The notes under the pieces: model-generated
Database searches by the model: none
Told to the model about the DNA's origin: nothing
What the model saw: the letters and a program-made list of their open reading frames with translations, nothing else
Part shown: positions 1 through 8,624 of the stretch, piece after piece
Numbering within the stretch: the first letter of the stretch is position 1
How the letters are laid out: every line of letters begins with the position of its first letter
Assembly (NCBI RefSeq): GCF_034521165.1
Contig: NZ_JAXHMV010000008.1
Location: forward strand, 558,001-622,000
Direction of reading: 5' to 3'
Source of the DNA: Thiohalophilus sp.
Lineage (GTDB): Bacteria > Pseudomonadota > Gammaproteobacteria > UBA6429 > Thiohalophilaceae
DNA length: 64,000 bases
Position numbers and translations under genes: made by a program

Positions 1-164
1 CCAAGGTTATAAGCGGAGATATAGGGAAACAACCGCCAGCGGTGTTCGCGGACCGCCGGCGGCAGACTGAAGGTCAGCGCGCCGATGATCCCGCCACACA
101 TCCCCAGGCAGTGCAGACTACTGAACAGCCCGACAATAAAGGCACTGACCAGGGCAATATCCAT
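1..164 (-). CDS. TauE/SafE-type membrane protein, N-terminal part
   Basis: The first 54 codons of a gene that runs off the left edge of the window. The start codon is at 164 on the minus strand. The peptide opens with a hydrophobic segment and the motif LHCLGMCGG, typical of the sulfite exporter TauE/SafE-like proteins that often lie beside copper P-type ATPases and cytochrome oxidase assembly genes. A copper ATPase (copA) lies about 1.1 kb away on the other strand, which fits a role in metal handling or cytochrome maturation. The substrate cannot be told from this fragment. Confidence 0.7.
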   Translation of the reverse strand, partial: MDIALVSAFIVGLFSSLHCLGMCGGIIGALTFSLPPAVREHRWRLFPYISAYNL

Positions 165-198
165 CTAGATCAACACTCGCACAAGAAATAAAGCGACA

Positions 199-1110
199 TC
201 ATAACATTACTTGATTGCCGCGACCTGTCGCGAGTCGGAAATCGGAACTCAGAACTCCAGGGGCCAGCTCCGGATGCATCGCCTGCAGGACATGCTGCAG
301 CGTCAGCCGGGATTCGCCGGTCAGGTCAATCAGTTCGGTGGGATTCAGATCCGCCATCTGCCAGACCCGGGTATCGATGGGCAGATCATCATCCGGGCTG
401 ATGGCTTGCTCGATCGTGTTGCCGATCGCGTTGGCCAGATGCACGATACCGGTTTCCTGAATGTAATGGTTCGCCAGGGCGGGCTGATGATGAAGGCCAA
501 CCGCCTCGATTATTGCCTCGGGCATATGCCACTGATGCAGCAATGCTGCGCCAACTTCCCCATGGTCAATCCCGAAGACATCCCGCTCGATGTGGTACAG
601 CTTGTCTTCGCCCTGCGCGGCACGCGCCAGAACCTGACGGGATTCTTCGGGTCGTAATAAATACATGACCAGTTTGCCGATGTCGTGCAGCAAACCGGCG
701 ATAAACAGACGTTCGGTGTTAACGAACCGCAGTCGTTCGCCCAGGGTTCGGGCGGCGCTGGCCACCGCGAGGCTGTGGCGCCAGAACTGTTGGGGGGTGA
801 TCAACCCCTCGGGAAACTGGTTGAACTGTCTGATCAGCGTCATGGTCATAATGATGTCCCGCAACGCATGGGTGCCGATGAGGGTGATGGCCATGGAGAT
901 GCCGTCAATCTGCGACGACACGCCGCAAAAGGGACTGTTGACGATCTTCAGTACGCGCGCCGAAAGTGAGGCATCCTGATTGATGATTTCGGCAATCTCC
1001 GCGGCGCTGCAGGCGGGGTCGTTGATCAGTGTGTCAAGACGCGCGACGATGGCCGGCAGCATAATCCGCTCAAGGCGATCATAAAGCAGGGACTGGGGAT
1101 CGGGCGCCAT
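199..1110 (-). CDS. HDOD domain signalling protein
   Basis: A 303-residue soluble protein with one HDOD domain covering most of its length. It has the early SPF motif (residues 59-61), an HDIGK signature (H142-D143) and a downstream LHHQP segment. HDOD proteins are HD-superfamily relatives that usually lack a full metal site and act as signalling or regulatory modules in proteobacteria, often with c-di-GMP or kinase systems. No GGDEF, EAL or receiver domain is attached. It lies between the TauE/SafE-like gene and divergent copA, so it may be a bystander. The target pathway is unknown. Confidence 0.85.
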   Translation of the reverse strand: MAPDPQSLLYDRLERIMLPAIVARLDTLINDPACSAAEIAEIINQDASLSARVLKIVNSPFCGVSSQIDGISMAITLIGTHALRDIIMTMTLIRQFNQFPEGLITPQQFWRHSLAVASAARTLGERLRFVNTERLFIAGLLHDIGKLVMYLLRPEESRQVLARAAQGEDKLYHIERDVFGIDHGEVGAALLHQWHMPEAIIEAVGLHHQPALANHYIQETGIVHLANAIGNTIEQAISPDDDLPIDTRVWQMADLNPTELIDLTGESRLTLQHVLQAMHPELAPGVLSSDFRLATGRGNQVML

Positions 1111-1220
1111 GGCGTCGGGTAAGGTATCCTGTTATCCGTTGGCGAATCGCCGAGCCCGGTTCAGCCTGACCCGTTGATTTCGATTATAGGCGGTCCCGGT
1201 CAGTGATAACGCGAGCATTG

Positions 1221-1236
1221 TGTGAATATATTCACA
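1221..1236. promoter_or_regulatory. CRP-type operator upstream of copA
   Basis: TGTGAATATATTCACA is a perfect 16-base palindrome that matches the CRP consensus TGTGA-N6-TCACA exactly. It lies 72 bases before the copA start codon. A CRP orthologue with the matching recognition helix is encoded at 13.6-14.2 kb. FNR-family proteins read similar sites (TTGAT-N4-ATCAA), but the half-sites here are CRP-like. Its effect on copA is inferred only. Confidence 0.6.
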
Positions 1237-1308
1237 TTTTAAAGTAGGTATTTGAGACGGGCGGATGCCCGATAACGCGGTTTTAATCAATATATAAGGT
1301 AGCGTGGT

Positions 1309-3537
1309 ATGACGGCAGCAACCCGACTCTCCATCAGCGGCATGAGCTGTGCCGGCTGCGTAGCCAGCGTCGAACAGGCGCTGCAGGCGGTGCCCGGCGT
1401 CGAGCAGGCCGAGGTGAATTTCGCCGAGCACACCGCCACGGTCGAGGGCGATGTAAGTGCTGACAAACTGGTCGAGGCCGTCAAACAGGCCGGTTACGAC
1501 GCGGCCGAGATGAAAGGGCAAAATGCCGAGGCCGACAAGGAAGCGGCCGAGATGGCCCACTACCGCCGCCTGTTGCGCAAGACCGCGGTGGCGGCGGTGC
1601 TCGGGGTGCCGCTGGTGATCGGTGACATGGGCGGCTTCTTGCCCGCACTGGATACCTCACTCGGTCAGCCAATCTGGCTGTTTCTGGGGCTGCTCACCCT
1701 GGGGGTGATGATCTATGCCGGCGGCCATTTTTTCACCGGGGCGTGGAAGGCCTTTCGGGTGCATAACGCCAACATGGATACCCTGATTGCCCTGGGCACC
1801 GGTGCCGCCTGGGTCTATTCCGTGGTGGTGGTGCTGTTCCCCGACACCGTGCCGAGTCTGGCCCGGCATGCCTATTTCGAGGCGGCGGTGGTGATCATCG
1901 CCCTGGTCAATCTGGGCGGGGCGCTGGAGATGCGCGCCCGGGGCAAGACCTCCGAGGCGATCCGCCGGCTCATCGGTCTGCAGCCGAAGACCGCGCGGGT
2001 GGTGCGCGAGGGTAAGGAGCAGGATGTACCCATCGACGAGGTCGGGCTGGGCGAGACGTTGCGGATTCGTCCCGGCGAGCGCATCCCAGTGGACGGCGAC
2101 ATTATCGACGGTCATTCCAGTGTCGATGAGTCCATGCTTACGGGTGAGCCGCTGCCGGTGACCAAACAGGTCGGCGACGAGGTGGTGGCCGGCACCATCA
2201 ACGTCAGCGGCAGCTTCCTGTTCCAGTCCAAACGCATCGGTGCCGACACGGTGCTGGCGCAGATCATCGAGATGGTGCGCCGTGCCCAGGGCAGCAAACC
2301 GGCCATCGGCCGTCTGGTGGATAAGGTGGCCGGGGTGTTCGTGCCGGCCGTGCTGCTGGTGGCGGTGGCAACCTTTCTGATCTGGTTCAACCTGGGCGGG
2401 GAGGTGCTGCTGAGTCACGCCATCGTCGCCACCGTGACCGTGCTGATCATCGCCTGCCCCTGCGCCCTGGGACTGGCCACGCCCATCTCCATCATGGTCG
2501 GCGTCGGCAAGGCCGCCGAATACGGCATCCTGATTCGCAATGGCGAGGCCCTGCAACAGGCAGGCAAGCTTGAAGCGATCGTCCTGGACAAGACCGGGAC
2601 CGTGACCGTGGGACGTCCGAGCGTCACCCACCTGGTGCCCGCGGCCGATTACAGCGAGGAACAAGTGCTGCAACTGGCTGCGAGCCTGGAGCAGGGTTCC
2701 GAACACCCGCTCGCTCACGCCATTGTCGAGGCGGCCAAACAGCGCGAGATCACCCTGTCCGACGTCCAGCGGTTCGAGGCGATCACCGGCCAGGGGGTGA
2801 GCGCTGAACTGGACGGCGACGTGTGTTATCTCGGCAATGTTCGCCTGATGCAGAGCCAGGGCATCGATATCGGCGAGCTGCAGGACCGGGCGCAACAGCT
2901 GGCCGGGCAGGCGGAAACGCCCATGTACCTCGCCCGGGGGCAGCAACTTGTGGGTATCGTGGCAGTGGCCGATCCGATCAAGGATGACTCGGCCGCCGCG
3001 GTGCGGCGTTTGCAACAGCTCGGGCTCAAGGTGATCATGCTGACCGGCGATAACACCGCCACGGCACAGGCGGTGGCGCGTCAGGTGGGGATCGACGAGG
3101 TCATCGCCGAGGTCCAGCCACAGGACAAGAACCGGCATATCGAACAATTGCAGCAACGCGGCGAGGTGGTGGCCATGGTCGGCGATGGCATCAACGACGC
3201 CCCGGCGCTGGCCCAGGCCGATGTGGGTTTTGCCATCGGCAGCGGCACCGACGTGGCGATCGAAAGCGCCGACGTCACCCTGATGCGCGGCTCGCTGCAC
3301 GGGGTGGCCGATGCCATCGCCATCTCCCACGCCACCCTGCGCAACATCAAGCAGAACCTGTTCGGCGCCTTTGTCTATAACAGTCTGGGCATCCCCATCG
3401 CCGCCGGCATTTTGTATCCGATCATGGGGCTCATGCTCAACCCGATGATCGCCGGCGCCGCCATGGCCATGTCCTCGGTCACCGTGGTGAGCAATGCCAA
3501 CCGCCTGCGCTGGTTCAAATCAGGAGCCCAATCATGA
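1309..3537 (+). CDS. copA: Copper-exporting P1B-type ATPase
   Basis: A 742-residue heavy-metal ATPase that pumps Cu(I) out of the cytoplasm or into the periplasm for oxidase assembly. One N-terminal HMA domain carries GMSCAGC (metal cysteines C14 and C17). The transmembrane metal site is C383-P384-C385, the phosphorylated aspartate is D427 in DKTGT, and the hinge motif GDGINDAP begins at residue 625. This is the full set for a CopA-type pump with a single HMA domain. The start ATG at 1309 gives the normal HMA N-terminus. The stop overlaps the next gene by four bases (ATGA), so the cupredoxin-like protein is translationally coupled to it. Confidence 0.95.
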   Translation: MTAATRLSISGMSCAGCVASVEQALQAVPGVEQAEVNFAEHTATVEGDVSADKLVEAVKQAGYDAAEMKGQNAEADKEAAEMAHYRRLLRKTAVAAVLGVPLVIGDMGGFLPALDTSLGQPIWLFLGLLTLGVMIYAGGHFFTGAWKAFRVHNANMDTLIALGTGAAWVYSVVVVLFPDTVPSLARHAYFEAAVVIIALVNLGGALEMRARGKTSEAIRRLIGLQPKTARVVREGKEQDVPIDEVGLGETLRIRPGERIPVDGDIIDGHSSVDESMLTGEPLPVTKQVGDEVVAGTINVSGSFLFQSKRIGADTVLAQIIEMVRRAQGSKPAIGRLVDKVAGVFVPAVLLVAVATFLIWFNLGGEVLLSHAIVATVTVLIIACPCALGLATPISIMVGVGKAAEYGILIRNGEALQQAGKLEAIVLDKTGTVTVGRPSVTHLVPAADYSEEQVLQLAASLEQGSEHPLAHAIVEAAKQREITLSDVQRFEAITGQGVSAELDGDVCYLGNVRLMQSQGIDIGELQDRAQQLAGQAETPMYLARGQQLVGIVAVADPIKDDSAAAVRRLQQLGLKVIMLTGDNTATAQAVARQVGIDEVIAEVQPQDKNRHIEQLQQRGEVVAMVGDGINDAPALAQADVGFAIGSGTDVAIESADVTLMRGSLHGVADAIAISHATLRNIKQNLFGAFVYNSLGIPIAAGILYPIMGLMLNPMIAGAAMAMSSVTVVSNANRLRWFKSGAQS

Positions 3538-3890
3538 TCTGGCTGATCAATCTTCTGGGGCTGGCACTGATGCTGGCCATCGTCTGGTGGTTCTGGATCG
3601 CCAAACCCGCGACCACCCAACGCCAGGGCGATACCGTCGACATCCTGGTGGACGACGGCGTCTACACGCCGTCGCGGATCGAAACGCCCGTCAACCAGCC
3701 GATTACCCTGCGCTTTTTGCGCAAGGATGCCAGCCCCTGCGCCGAACAGGTCATTTTTTCCGACTTCGACATCAGCGCCGAACTGCCGGTGGATGACTAC
3801 AAAGCGATCACCCTCACCCCGCAGGAAAAAGGCGAATACGACTTTACCTGCCAGATGCAGATGTACCGTGGTACGCTCATCGTCATATGA
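3534..3890 (+). CDS. Membrane-anchored cupredoxin-like protein
   Basis: A 118-residue protein with an N-terminal membrane anchor (about residues 3-23) and a small beta-sandwich resembling the EfeO/cupredoxin-1 domain. Likely copper ligands are C69 and the cluster C106, M108 and M110 in FTCQMQMYRG. It overlaps copA by four bases, so it probably hands copper to, or receives it from, the pump on the periplasmic side. The TGA stop lies four bases before a D-family repeat arm. Confidence 0.8.
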   Translation: MIWLINLLGLALMLAIVWWFWIAKPATTQRQGDTVDILVDDGVYTPSRIETPVNQPITLRFLRKDASPCAEQVIFSDFDISAELPVDDYKAITLTPQEKGEYDFTCQMQMYRGTLIVI

Positions 3891-3894
3891 CGAA

Positions 3895-4080
3895 GGGCCG
3901 AGTTACGAGGGACGAGTGACGAGGCAAAAACACTCCATTATAGTAGCATCTTCACCTCGATATTTTATTTCACGATTGCAGTGGTAAAACTTTAACAAAG
4001 TGAGGTAGCTGTGTTGCCACAACAAAATGATTTAATAACGTCAATTTCCTCGTCCCTCGTCCCTCGTCCCTCGGCCCTGT
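3895..4080. repeat. D-family inverted-arm repeat between the cupredoxin gene and djlA
   Basis: Left arm at 3895-3924, built from GACGAG/TACGAG units, and right arm at 4048-4079, its approximate reverse complement (CTCGTCC units, ending GGCCCTGT). The loop of about 120 bases has no gene. The right arm ends five bases before the djlA start codon, leaving no room for a normal ribosome binding site. Confidence 0.85.
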
Positions 4081-4084
4081 TCTT

Positions 4085-4906
4085 ATGAGCTGGTGGGGCA
4101 AGGTTGTCGGCGGGACGTTCGGCTTCATGCTGGGCGGACCATTGGGCGCGCTGCTAGGCGGGGTGCTCGGCCATCAATTTGATCGGGGTCTGAACTTGCA
4201 GAGACAGCTCGGTGGTCCGTCTCGCCCGGGTGAGACGGAGCGGGTGCAGATGGCATTTTTCACCGCGTTGTTCTCTACCATGGGGCACGTGGCCAAGGCC
4301 GACGGGCGGGTGAGTGAAGACGAGATCGAGATGGCCCGCGGGGTCATGCAGCAGATGCGCCTCGACGAGCAGCAAAAGCACGCCGCCATCGAGCTGTTCA
4401 ATCAGGGTAAGCAGCCCGACTTCGATCTGGATGGCGTGCTGGAGCAGTTCCGCCAGGAAGCGCGCCGGCGTCGCACGGTGTTGCAGATGTTCATGGAGAT
4501 CCTGATCCATGCCGCCTATGCCGACGGTGTCATGCACCCCACCGAACAGAACGTGCTGCGGCATATCGGTCAGCGGCTGGGCTTCAGCGGCAGCGCGTTC
4601 GAGCAACTGCTGCAAATGGTTCAGGCCCAGCGGCAATTCCACCAGCAACATGCCGGTGCCGGTGGTGGCGCCCAGGCAGGACGTCCCCCGGCCGAACAGT
4701 TAAAGCAGGCCTATGAACTGCTGGGCGTGAGTGAAAGTGCCAGCGATAGCGAGATCAAAAAAGCCTACCGGCGGCAGATGAACCAGCACCACCCGGACAA
4801 ACTGGTGGCCCGGGGCATGCCCGAGGAGATGATCAAGATCGCCAACGAAAAGACCCAGGAGATCAAGGAAGCCTACGAGCTGATCAAGAAATTACGCCAG
4901 CACTGA
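4085..4906 (+). CDS. djlA: DjlA-like membrane co-chaperone
   Basis: A 273-residue type III J-domain protein. An N-terminal glycine-rich membrane segment (about residues 5-28, LGGPLGALLGGVLGH) is followed by a TerB-like helical domain (about 50-170) and a C-terminal J domain with the HPD motif at residues 236-238. Known DjlA proteins stimulate the DnaK ATPase and are linked to envelope stress signalling. Length and domain order fit the family. There is no Shine-Dalgarno sequence before the ATG because a repeat arm ends just upstream. Confidence 0.9.
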   Translation: MSWWGKVVGGTFGFMLGGPLGALLGGVLGHQFDRGLNLQRQLGGPSRPGETERVQMAFFTALFSTMGHVAKADGRVSEDEIEMARGVMQQMRLDEQQKHAAIELFNQGKQPDFDLDGVLEQFRQEARRRRTVLQMFMEILIHAAYADGVMHPTEQNVLRHIGQRLGFSGSAFEQLLQMVQAQRQFHQQHAGAGGGAQAGRPPAEQLKQAYELLGVSESASDSEIKKAYRRQMNQHHPDKLVARGMPEEMIKIANEKTQEIKEAYELIKKLRQH

Positions 4907-4936
4907 AATAGCTTGCGCGCATTTGAGAAATAAAAG

Positions 4937-5011
4937 CAAACCACCAAGACGCCAAGACACGAAGAAAATAAATATTTGAACACTTCGTGTCTTGGTGTCT
5001 TCGTGGTTAAT
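4937..5011. repeat. A-family inverted-arm repeat (compact hairpin)
   Basis: Left arm of CACGAAG/CCAAGAC units at about 4937-4967 and right arm TTCGTGTCTTGG-type at 4981-5011, separated by about 14 bases. It would form a near-continuous long hairpin in RNA. It lies just after djlA. Confidence 0.85.
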
Positions 5012-5020
5012 ATCTTTCAC

Positions 5021-5392
5021 CGTACCGCACGGCCTGTCGCGCCAGAGGCGCTCCTACAATAGATGTTTTTCCTCGGAACTCGTAACTGCCTCCGCAGGAC
5101 GCGCGGACCCGGGTAGGCCCGATATAGCGAAGCGGTATCGGGCATTTTTCGGGTTGCCGGACACCGCTATGCTATGTCCGGCCTACCAACTGTGAAATAA
5201 AAGCAAACCACGAAGACACCAAGACACGAAGAAGAATATTGTTTAAACCTTTGTGTCCTCTGTGGTGAGACAAGCATGGCTGGTCCTGAACACTATTGTG
5301 AAATAAAACAACTGCAACACATAAAATCTCGAAGGATTTAATATTGATTTTACTTCGTGTCTTGGTGTCTTGGTGTCTTCGTGGTTAAGATT
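5021..5392. repeat. Repeat cluster: E half, G element and a second A pair
   Basis: Fills most of the gap before the CopD-like gene and contains no coding sequence. It holds the right half of an E repeat (about 5021-5060, ending CGCTCCTAC), a complete G element (5114-5188, bounded by GTAGGCC and GGCCTAC) and an A-family pair with left arm 5203-5233 and two right-type arms at 5250-5276 and 5354-5391. Confidence 0.8.
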
Positions 5393-5394
5393 TT

Positions 5395-5862
5395 TCAGCC
5401 GAAGTACCGCCCGCCGCTGGCAATGGCCACAGTAATAAGCCCCAGCAGGGTATTCAGTCCCACCAGCATCCGGATCTGGCCGAGCTTCTGGCCGCCGGTC
5501 GGCCAGTCCTGGCTGAGAACGGCCTGCTTGAGCCGACGATAGGGGGCAAAGAAGACATGCAGGTAGATCAGGATCATGATGATGCCGAGGGCGTTCATCA
5601 GGTGGACATAGATCGGGGCGCTGGCAAAGCCGCCGAACATGGCAAACAGCATCCAGTAGCCGGTCAATGGCAGCAGAATGACAGACGCCCAGACCCAGGG
5701 AAAGAACTTGCCAAAGGTGCCAACCCAGAGGGTCAGGCGTACCGGCGGTTCCAGTTGCGTGGCGGCTACCGGGCGCAGGCACATATAGGCAAAAAACATC
5801 CCGCCGACCCAGATGACGGCGGCGAGCAGGTGAAGGGCAATCAAGATACTGTTCATATTCAT
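5395..5862 (-). CDS. CopD-like four-helix membrane protein
   Basis: A 155-residue integral membrane protein with four predicted helices (about 5-25, 45-70, 78-104 and 130-150). The first helix carries LHLLAAVIWVGGMF, the signature of CopD/copper-resistance D-like proteins that often bind haem or move copper across the inner membrane. A GAGG ribosome binding site lies seven bases before the ATG. The nearby copA and cupredoxin gene support a copper link, but the substrate is inferred. The gene's 3' end runs directly into an A-family arm. Confidence 0.75.
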   Translation of the reverse strand: MNMNSILIALHLLAAVIWVGGMFFAYMCLRPVAATQLEPPVRLTLWVGTFGKFFPWVWASVILLPLTGYWMLFAMFGGFASAPIYVHLMNALGIIMILIYLHVFFAPYRRLKQAVLSQDWPTGGQKLGQIRMLVGLNTLLGLITVAIASGGRYFG

Positions 5863-5890
5863 ATTTCTGACCTCGTTATTTATAAATTAT

Positions 5891-5989
5891 TAACGCAGAG
5901 GCAAAGGGCGCAATGTTGAATTTTAAATTTTGAATGTTGAATTGTGAGTTTGTACTTAATTCAAAACTCAACATTCAACATTCAAAATT
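5891..5989. repeat. J-family AT-rich inverted pair with a partial B arm
   Basis: Left J arm (5911-5945, AATGTTGAATTTT units) and right J arm (5958-5989) are reverse complements separated by about 12 bases. A short B-type arm (AACGCAGAGG) precedes them at 5891. The right arm ends at the stop codon of the next gene. Confidence 0.75.
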
Positions 5990-6782
5990 ATCTCGCCGCT
6001 TCCTCGCCGAGCGCCTGATTATCCAGCCAGCGGCTGACCCGTTTCACCATTGTATCGGCCATGCCGTTGAAGAAATGGTCGGCGCCTTCGATCTCAACCT
6101 GGCGGTAGTTATTGTTGCCGGCCCGGGCGGCGCCTGTGGCGCGCTGTTTGACCGAAGCCATCACGCCTTCCAGATCCCGGCTGCCGTAGAGATCGAGCAC
6201 CGGAATGGTGATCTTCTCCAGGTTGTGGGCGTTGTCCATTTTATCGATTTTGCTCTGATTCATGCCAATACCGACGAATCCCCGGACAGGATGATCGGGA
6301 TTGCTGGCCAGATAGTGGGTGCTCATGGCGGCGCCCATGCTGTGGGCGAGGATGACGATATTCTCGATCCCCTGTTCGCGCAGGTAGGCGATCGCCGCCT
6401 CGAAGCGGGGCGCGACCTCGGCGAACAGCGGTTCATAGTCCCGGGCGTCGGCCTGGTTTTCGAGAATGGGCATCTGGACAGACAGGGTCATCCAGCCGTG
6501 GTCCGGTAACCGGCTGCGCAGCGGATGGATAACTTCCGGCCAGTTCGGATGGGCGCCGATGCCATGGACGACGATGGCGGCCCCTTTGGCTTTTTCGGTG
6601 GTGTGTTCGGTGGCCAGCGCCAGCACCGGCTCGTCGCGGGGTTCCAGCCAGATCGCCTCGCCGACCATCAATGTATCGACGATCTGATCGGCCCAGCGCT
6701 GTTCCTTGGCCTTGTCCGAGGCTGACAGCGGCGAACTGATCAGCGCGATACTTATTAATAGGGTGGTACACAATCCGCGCAT
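5988..6782 (-). CDS. Exported DUF3530-family alpha/beta hydrolase
   Basis: A 264-residue protein with a signal peptide (about residues 1-21, ending SPLSAS). The mature part has an oxyanion segment VHGIGAHP, a nucleophile elbow AHSMGA, an acid region DLYGSRD and a C-terminal histidine in GADHFF, which together form the catalytic set of alpha/beta hydrolases. The layout matches DUF3530. The substrate is unknown and the location is probably periplasmic. It stands alone, divergent from rpe. Confidence 0.8.
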   Translation of the reverse strand: MRGLCTTLLISIALISSPLSASDKAKEQRWADQIVDTLMVGEAIWLEPRDEPVLALATEHTTEKAKGAAIVVHGIGAHPNWPEVIHPLRSRLPDHGWMTLSVQMPILENQADARDYEPLFAEVAPRFEAAIAYLREQGIENIVILAHSMGAAMSTHYLASNPDHPVRGFVGIGMNQSKIDKMDNAHNLEKITIPVLDLYGSRDLEGVMASVKQRATGAARAGNNNYRQVEIEGADHFFNGMADTMVKRVSRWLDNQALGEEAAR

Positions 6783-6981
6783 GGTAATCCCTTGTAATCA
6801 GAGAGGTTTTGTTTCCGGGCCCGCCCGGGGAAATGCCGGGCGGGGCGCAAATCCGCAGTCATGTTGCCACAAAAGGCTGAAAAATCCGATCCGATCAGGT
6901 AAAGTCTGCGGTTCATTTTTCAGCAGGTCGCGTCACGGCGCGAGCGACGACACTTTAAATTACAAGCGAAGAGGCGAACCT

Positions 6982-7671
6982 ATGGCCGATTATCAAATTG
7001 CCCCGTCCATCCTGTCCGCGGATTTTGCCCGCCTGGGCGAGGAAGTGGACAACGTACTGAAAGCCGGTGCAGACATTGTCCATTTTGATGTCATGGACAA
7101 CCATTACGTGCCCAACCTGACCATCGGCCCGCTGGTTTGCGAAGCCCTGCGCAAGCATGGTGTGACCGCGCCCATTGACGTGCATCTGATGGTCAAGCCG
7201 GTGGATCGGATTATTCCCGACTTCGCCGAAGCCGGCGCCACCTACATTACCTTCCATCCGGAAGCCTCCGATCATATCGATCGTTCCCTGCAGCTGGTGC
7301 GCGAAAGCGGCTGTAAATCCGGTCTGGTATTCAACCCGGCCACGCCGCTGGATTATCTCAAGCATGTCATGGACAAGGTCGACATGGTCCTGCTGATGTC
7401 GGTCAACCCCGGCTTTGGCGGCCAGTCCTTCATCCCGGCCACCCTCGACAAGCTGCGTGAAGCACGCAAACTGATCGACGAATCCGGTTATGACATCCAG
7501 CTGGAAGTCGATGGCGGCGTCAAGGCCGACAATATCCGCGAAATCGCGGCAGCGGGCGCGGATACCTTTGTCTCCGGCTCGGCAATTTTCGGCAAGGGCC
7601 AGGATTCCGATCCCAACCGCTATGATTCCATCATCAAACAAATGCGGGAAGAACTGGCCAAGGCCGGTTAA
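6982..7671 (+). CDS. rpe: Ribulose-phosphate 3-epimerase
   Basis: A 229-residue TIM-barrel enzyme that interconverts ribulose-5-phosphate and xylulose-5-phosphate in the pentose phosphate or Calvin pathway. It shows IAPSILSADF at the N-terminus, HFDVMDN, HLMV, NPGFGGQ and VDGGV, all typical of Rpe. The ATG at 6982 gives the normal N-terminus; the open frame extends further upstream without homology. It starts a cluster rpe-gph-trpE-trpG-trpD-trpC like that found in many gammaproteobacteria. Confidence 0.95.
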   Translation: MADYQIAPSILSADFARLGEEVDNVLKAGADIVHFDVMDNHYVPNLTIGPLVCEALRKHGVTAPIDVHLMVKPVDRIIPDFAEAGATYITFHPEASDHIDRSLQLVRESGCKSGLVFNPATPLDYLKHVMDKVDMVLLMSVNPGFGGQSFIPATLDKLREARKLIDESGYDIQLEVDGGVKADNIREIAAAGADTFVSGSAIFGKGQDSDPNRYDSIIKQMREELAKAG

Positions 7672-7687
7672 TCATAGGGCGGATGAT

Positions 7688-7806
7688 GTAACGCAGAGTT
7701 CGCAGAGGCGCAGAGGCGCAGAGAAATTAATTGTTTTGTGCTGATTCTAAAGCATATTATTCTATTCTCCTCCGCGTCTCTGCGACTCCGCGCCCTCTGC
7801 GTTTTT
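7688..7806. repeat. B-family inverted-arm repeat between rpe and gph
   Basis: Left arm 7688-7724 of CGCAGAG units and right arm 7768-7806 of CTCTGCG/CTCCGCG units, about 43 bases apart. The loop holds no gene. Confidence 0.85.
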
Positions 7807-7821
7807 ATGCAGGAATCTAAA

Positions 7822-8511
7822 ATGTTGAAGAAGCCGGAAATGGTACTGATTGATGTGGACGGCACGCTGGTGGACAGTGTGCCGGATCTTGCATATTGCG
7901 CGGACGAGATGATGAAACAGCTCGGCATGCCGGAACATGGCGAGCCGAAGGTGCGCCATTGGGTCGGTAACGGCGTCGAGCGTCTGGTGCGTCGCGCGTT
8001 GATTGGCCGGCTCGACGGCGAGCCGGACGAGGCACTGTTCGACAAAGCCTATCCGATCTATCTGGAACTGTATGCCGAAAATACCAGCAAGCGCAGCAAG
8101 GCGTATCCGGGCGTCAAGGAGGGGCTGGAGTATCTCAAGCAGGCCGGTTACCGGCTGGGTTGTGTGACCAACAAGGCGGAGCAGTTCACTGTGCCGCTGC
8201 TCAAGACGCTTGGTCTGTACGATTATTTCGAGATCGTGGTCAGCGGTGACACCCTGCCGAAGAAAAAGCCCGACCCCCTGCCGCTGTTGCATGTGGCGGA
8301 CTTTTTCGGGGTCAAACCGGAAAAGGCACTGATGATCGGCGATTCGGTCAGCGACGTCACCGCCGCGCGGGCCGCCGGTTTCCAGATTGTCTGCATGAGC
8401 TATGGCTACAACCATGGCGTGGATATCCGCGAGGCCAACCCCGACGCGGTGATCGACTCCATGGCCGAACTGCCCGATTTACTCAAACAGGCGGCGCGTG
8501 GCGCGGCCTGA
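7822..8511 (+). CDS. gph: Phosphoglycolate phosphatase
   Basis: A 229-residue HAD-superfamily hydrolase that removes phosphate from 2-phosphoglycolate. It has motif I DVDGTLVDS, motif II in VTNKAE, the lysine region KKKPDPLP and motif IV GDSVSDV. The ATG at 7822 is preferred over the in-frame ATG at 7807 because AGGA lies eight bases before it and the product then starts normally. Its place between rpe and trpE is conserved in related bacteria. Confidence 0.92.
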   Translation: MLKKPEMVLIDVDGTLVDSVPDLAYCADEMMKQLGMPEHGEPKVRHWVGNGVERLVRRALIGRLDGEPDEALFDKAYPIYLELYAENTSKRSKAYPGVKEGLEYLKQAGYRLGCVTNKAEQFTVPLLKTLGLYDYFEIVVSGDTLPKKKPDPLPLLHVADFFGVKPEKALMIGDSVSDVTAARAAGFQIVCMSYGYNHGVDIREANPDAVIDSMAELPDLLKQAARGAA

Positions 8512-8524
8512 CTGTGACCTGAAG

Positions 8525-8572
8525 ATGCAACGCCGCATGAACAATACCATTAACCGATGGCGCCACTGGTGA
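8525..8572 (+). CDS. Possible trp leader peptide with two Trp codons
   Basis: A 15-codon open frame, MQRRMNNTINRWRHW, lies 52 bases before trpE. It has Trp codons at positions 12 and 15 and ends in TGA. An imperfect hairpin follows and overlaps it (AACCG at 8553-8557 with CGGTT; CACTG with CAGTG), running into a T5 tract. This resembles a transcription attenuator that senses charged tRNA-Trp. No clear ribosome binding site is seen, so this is an inference. Confidence 0.4.
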   Translation: MQRRMNNTINRWRHW

Positions 8573-8624
8573 GGCAGTGACTCCGGTTTTTGGTATATGA
8601 TGGCAACTCTTCAGGTGACAGTTT

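Noticed and set aside
1657..3330. Antisense frame of 557 codons over copA
   Set aside because: It is a shadow of the GC-rich copA gene; the copA frame has all catalytic motifs.
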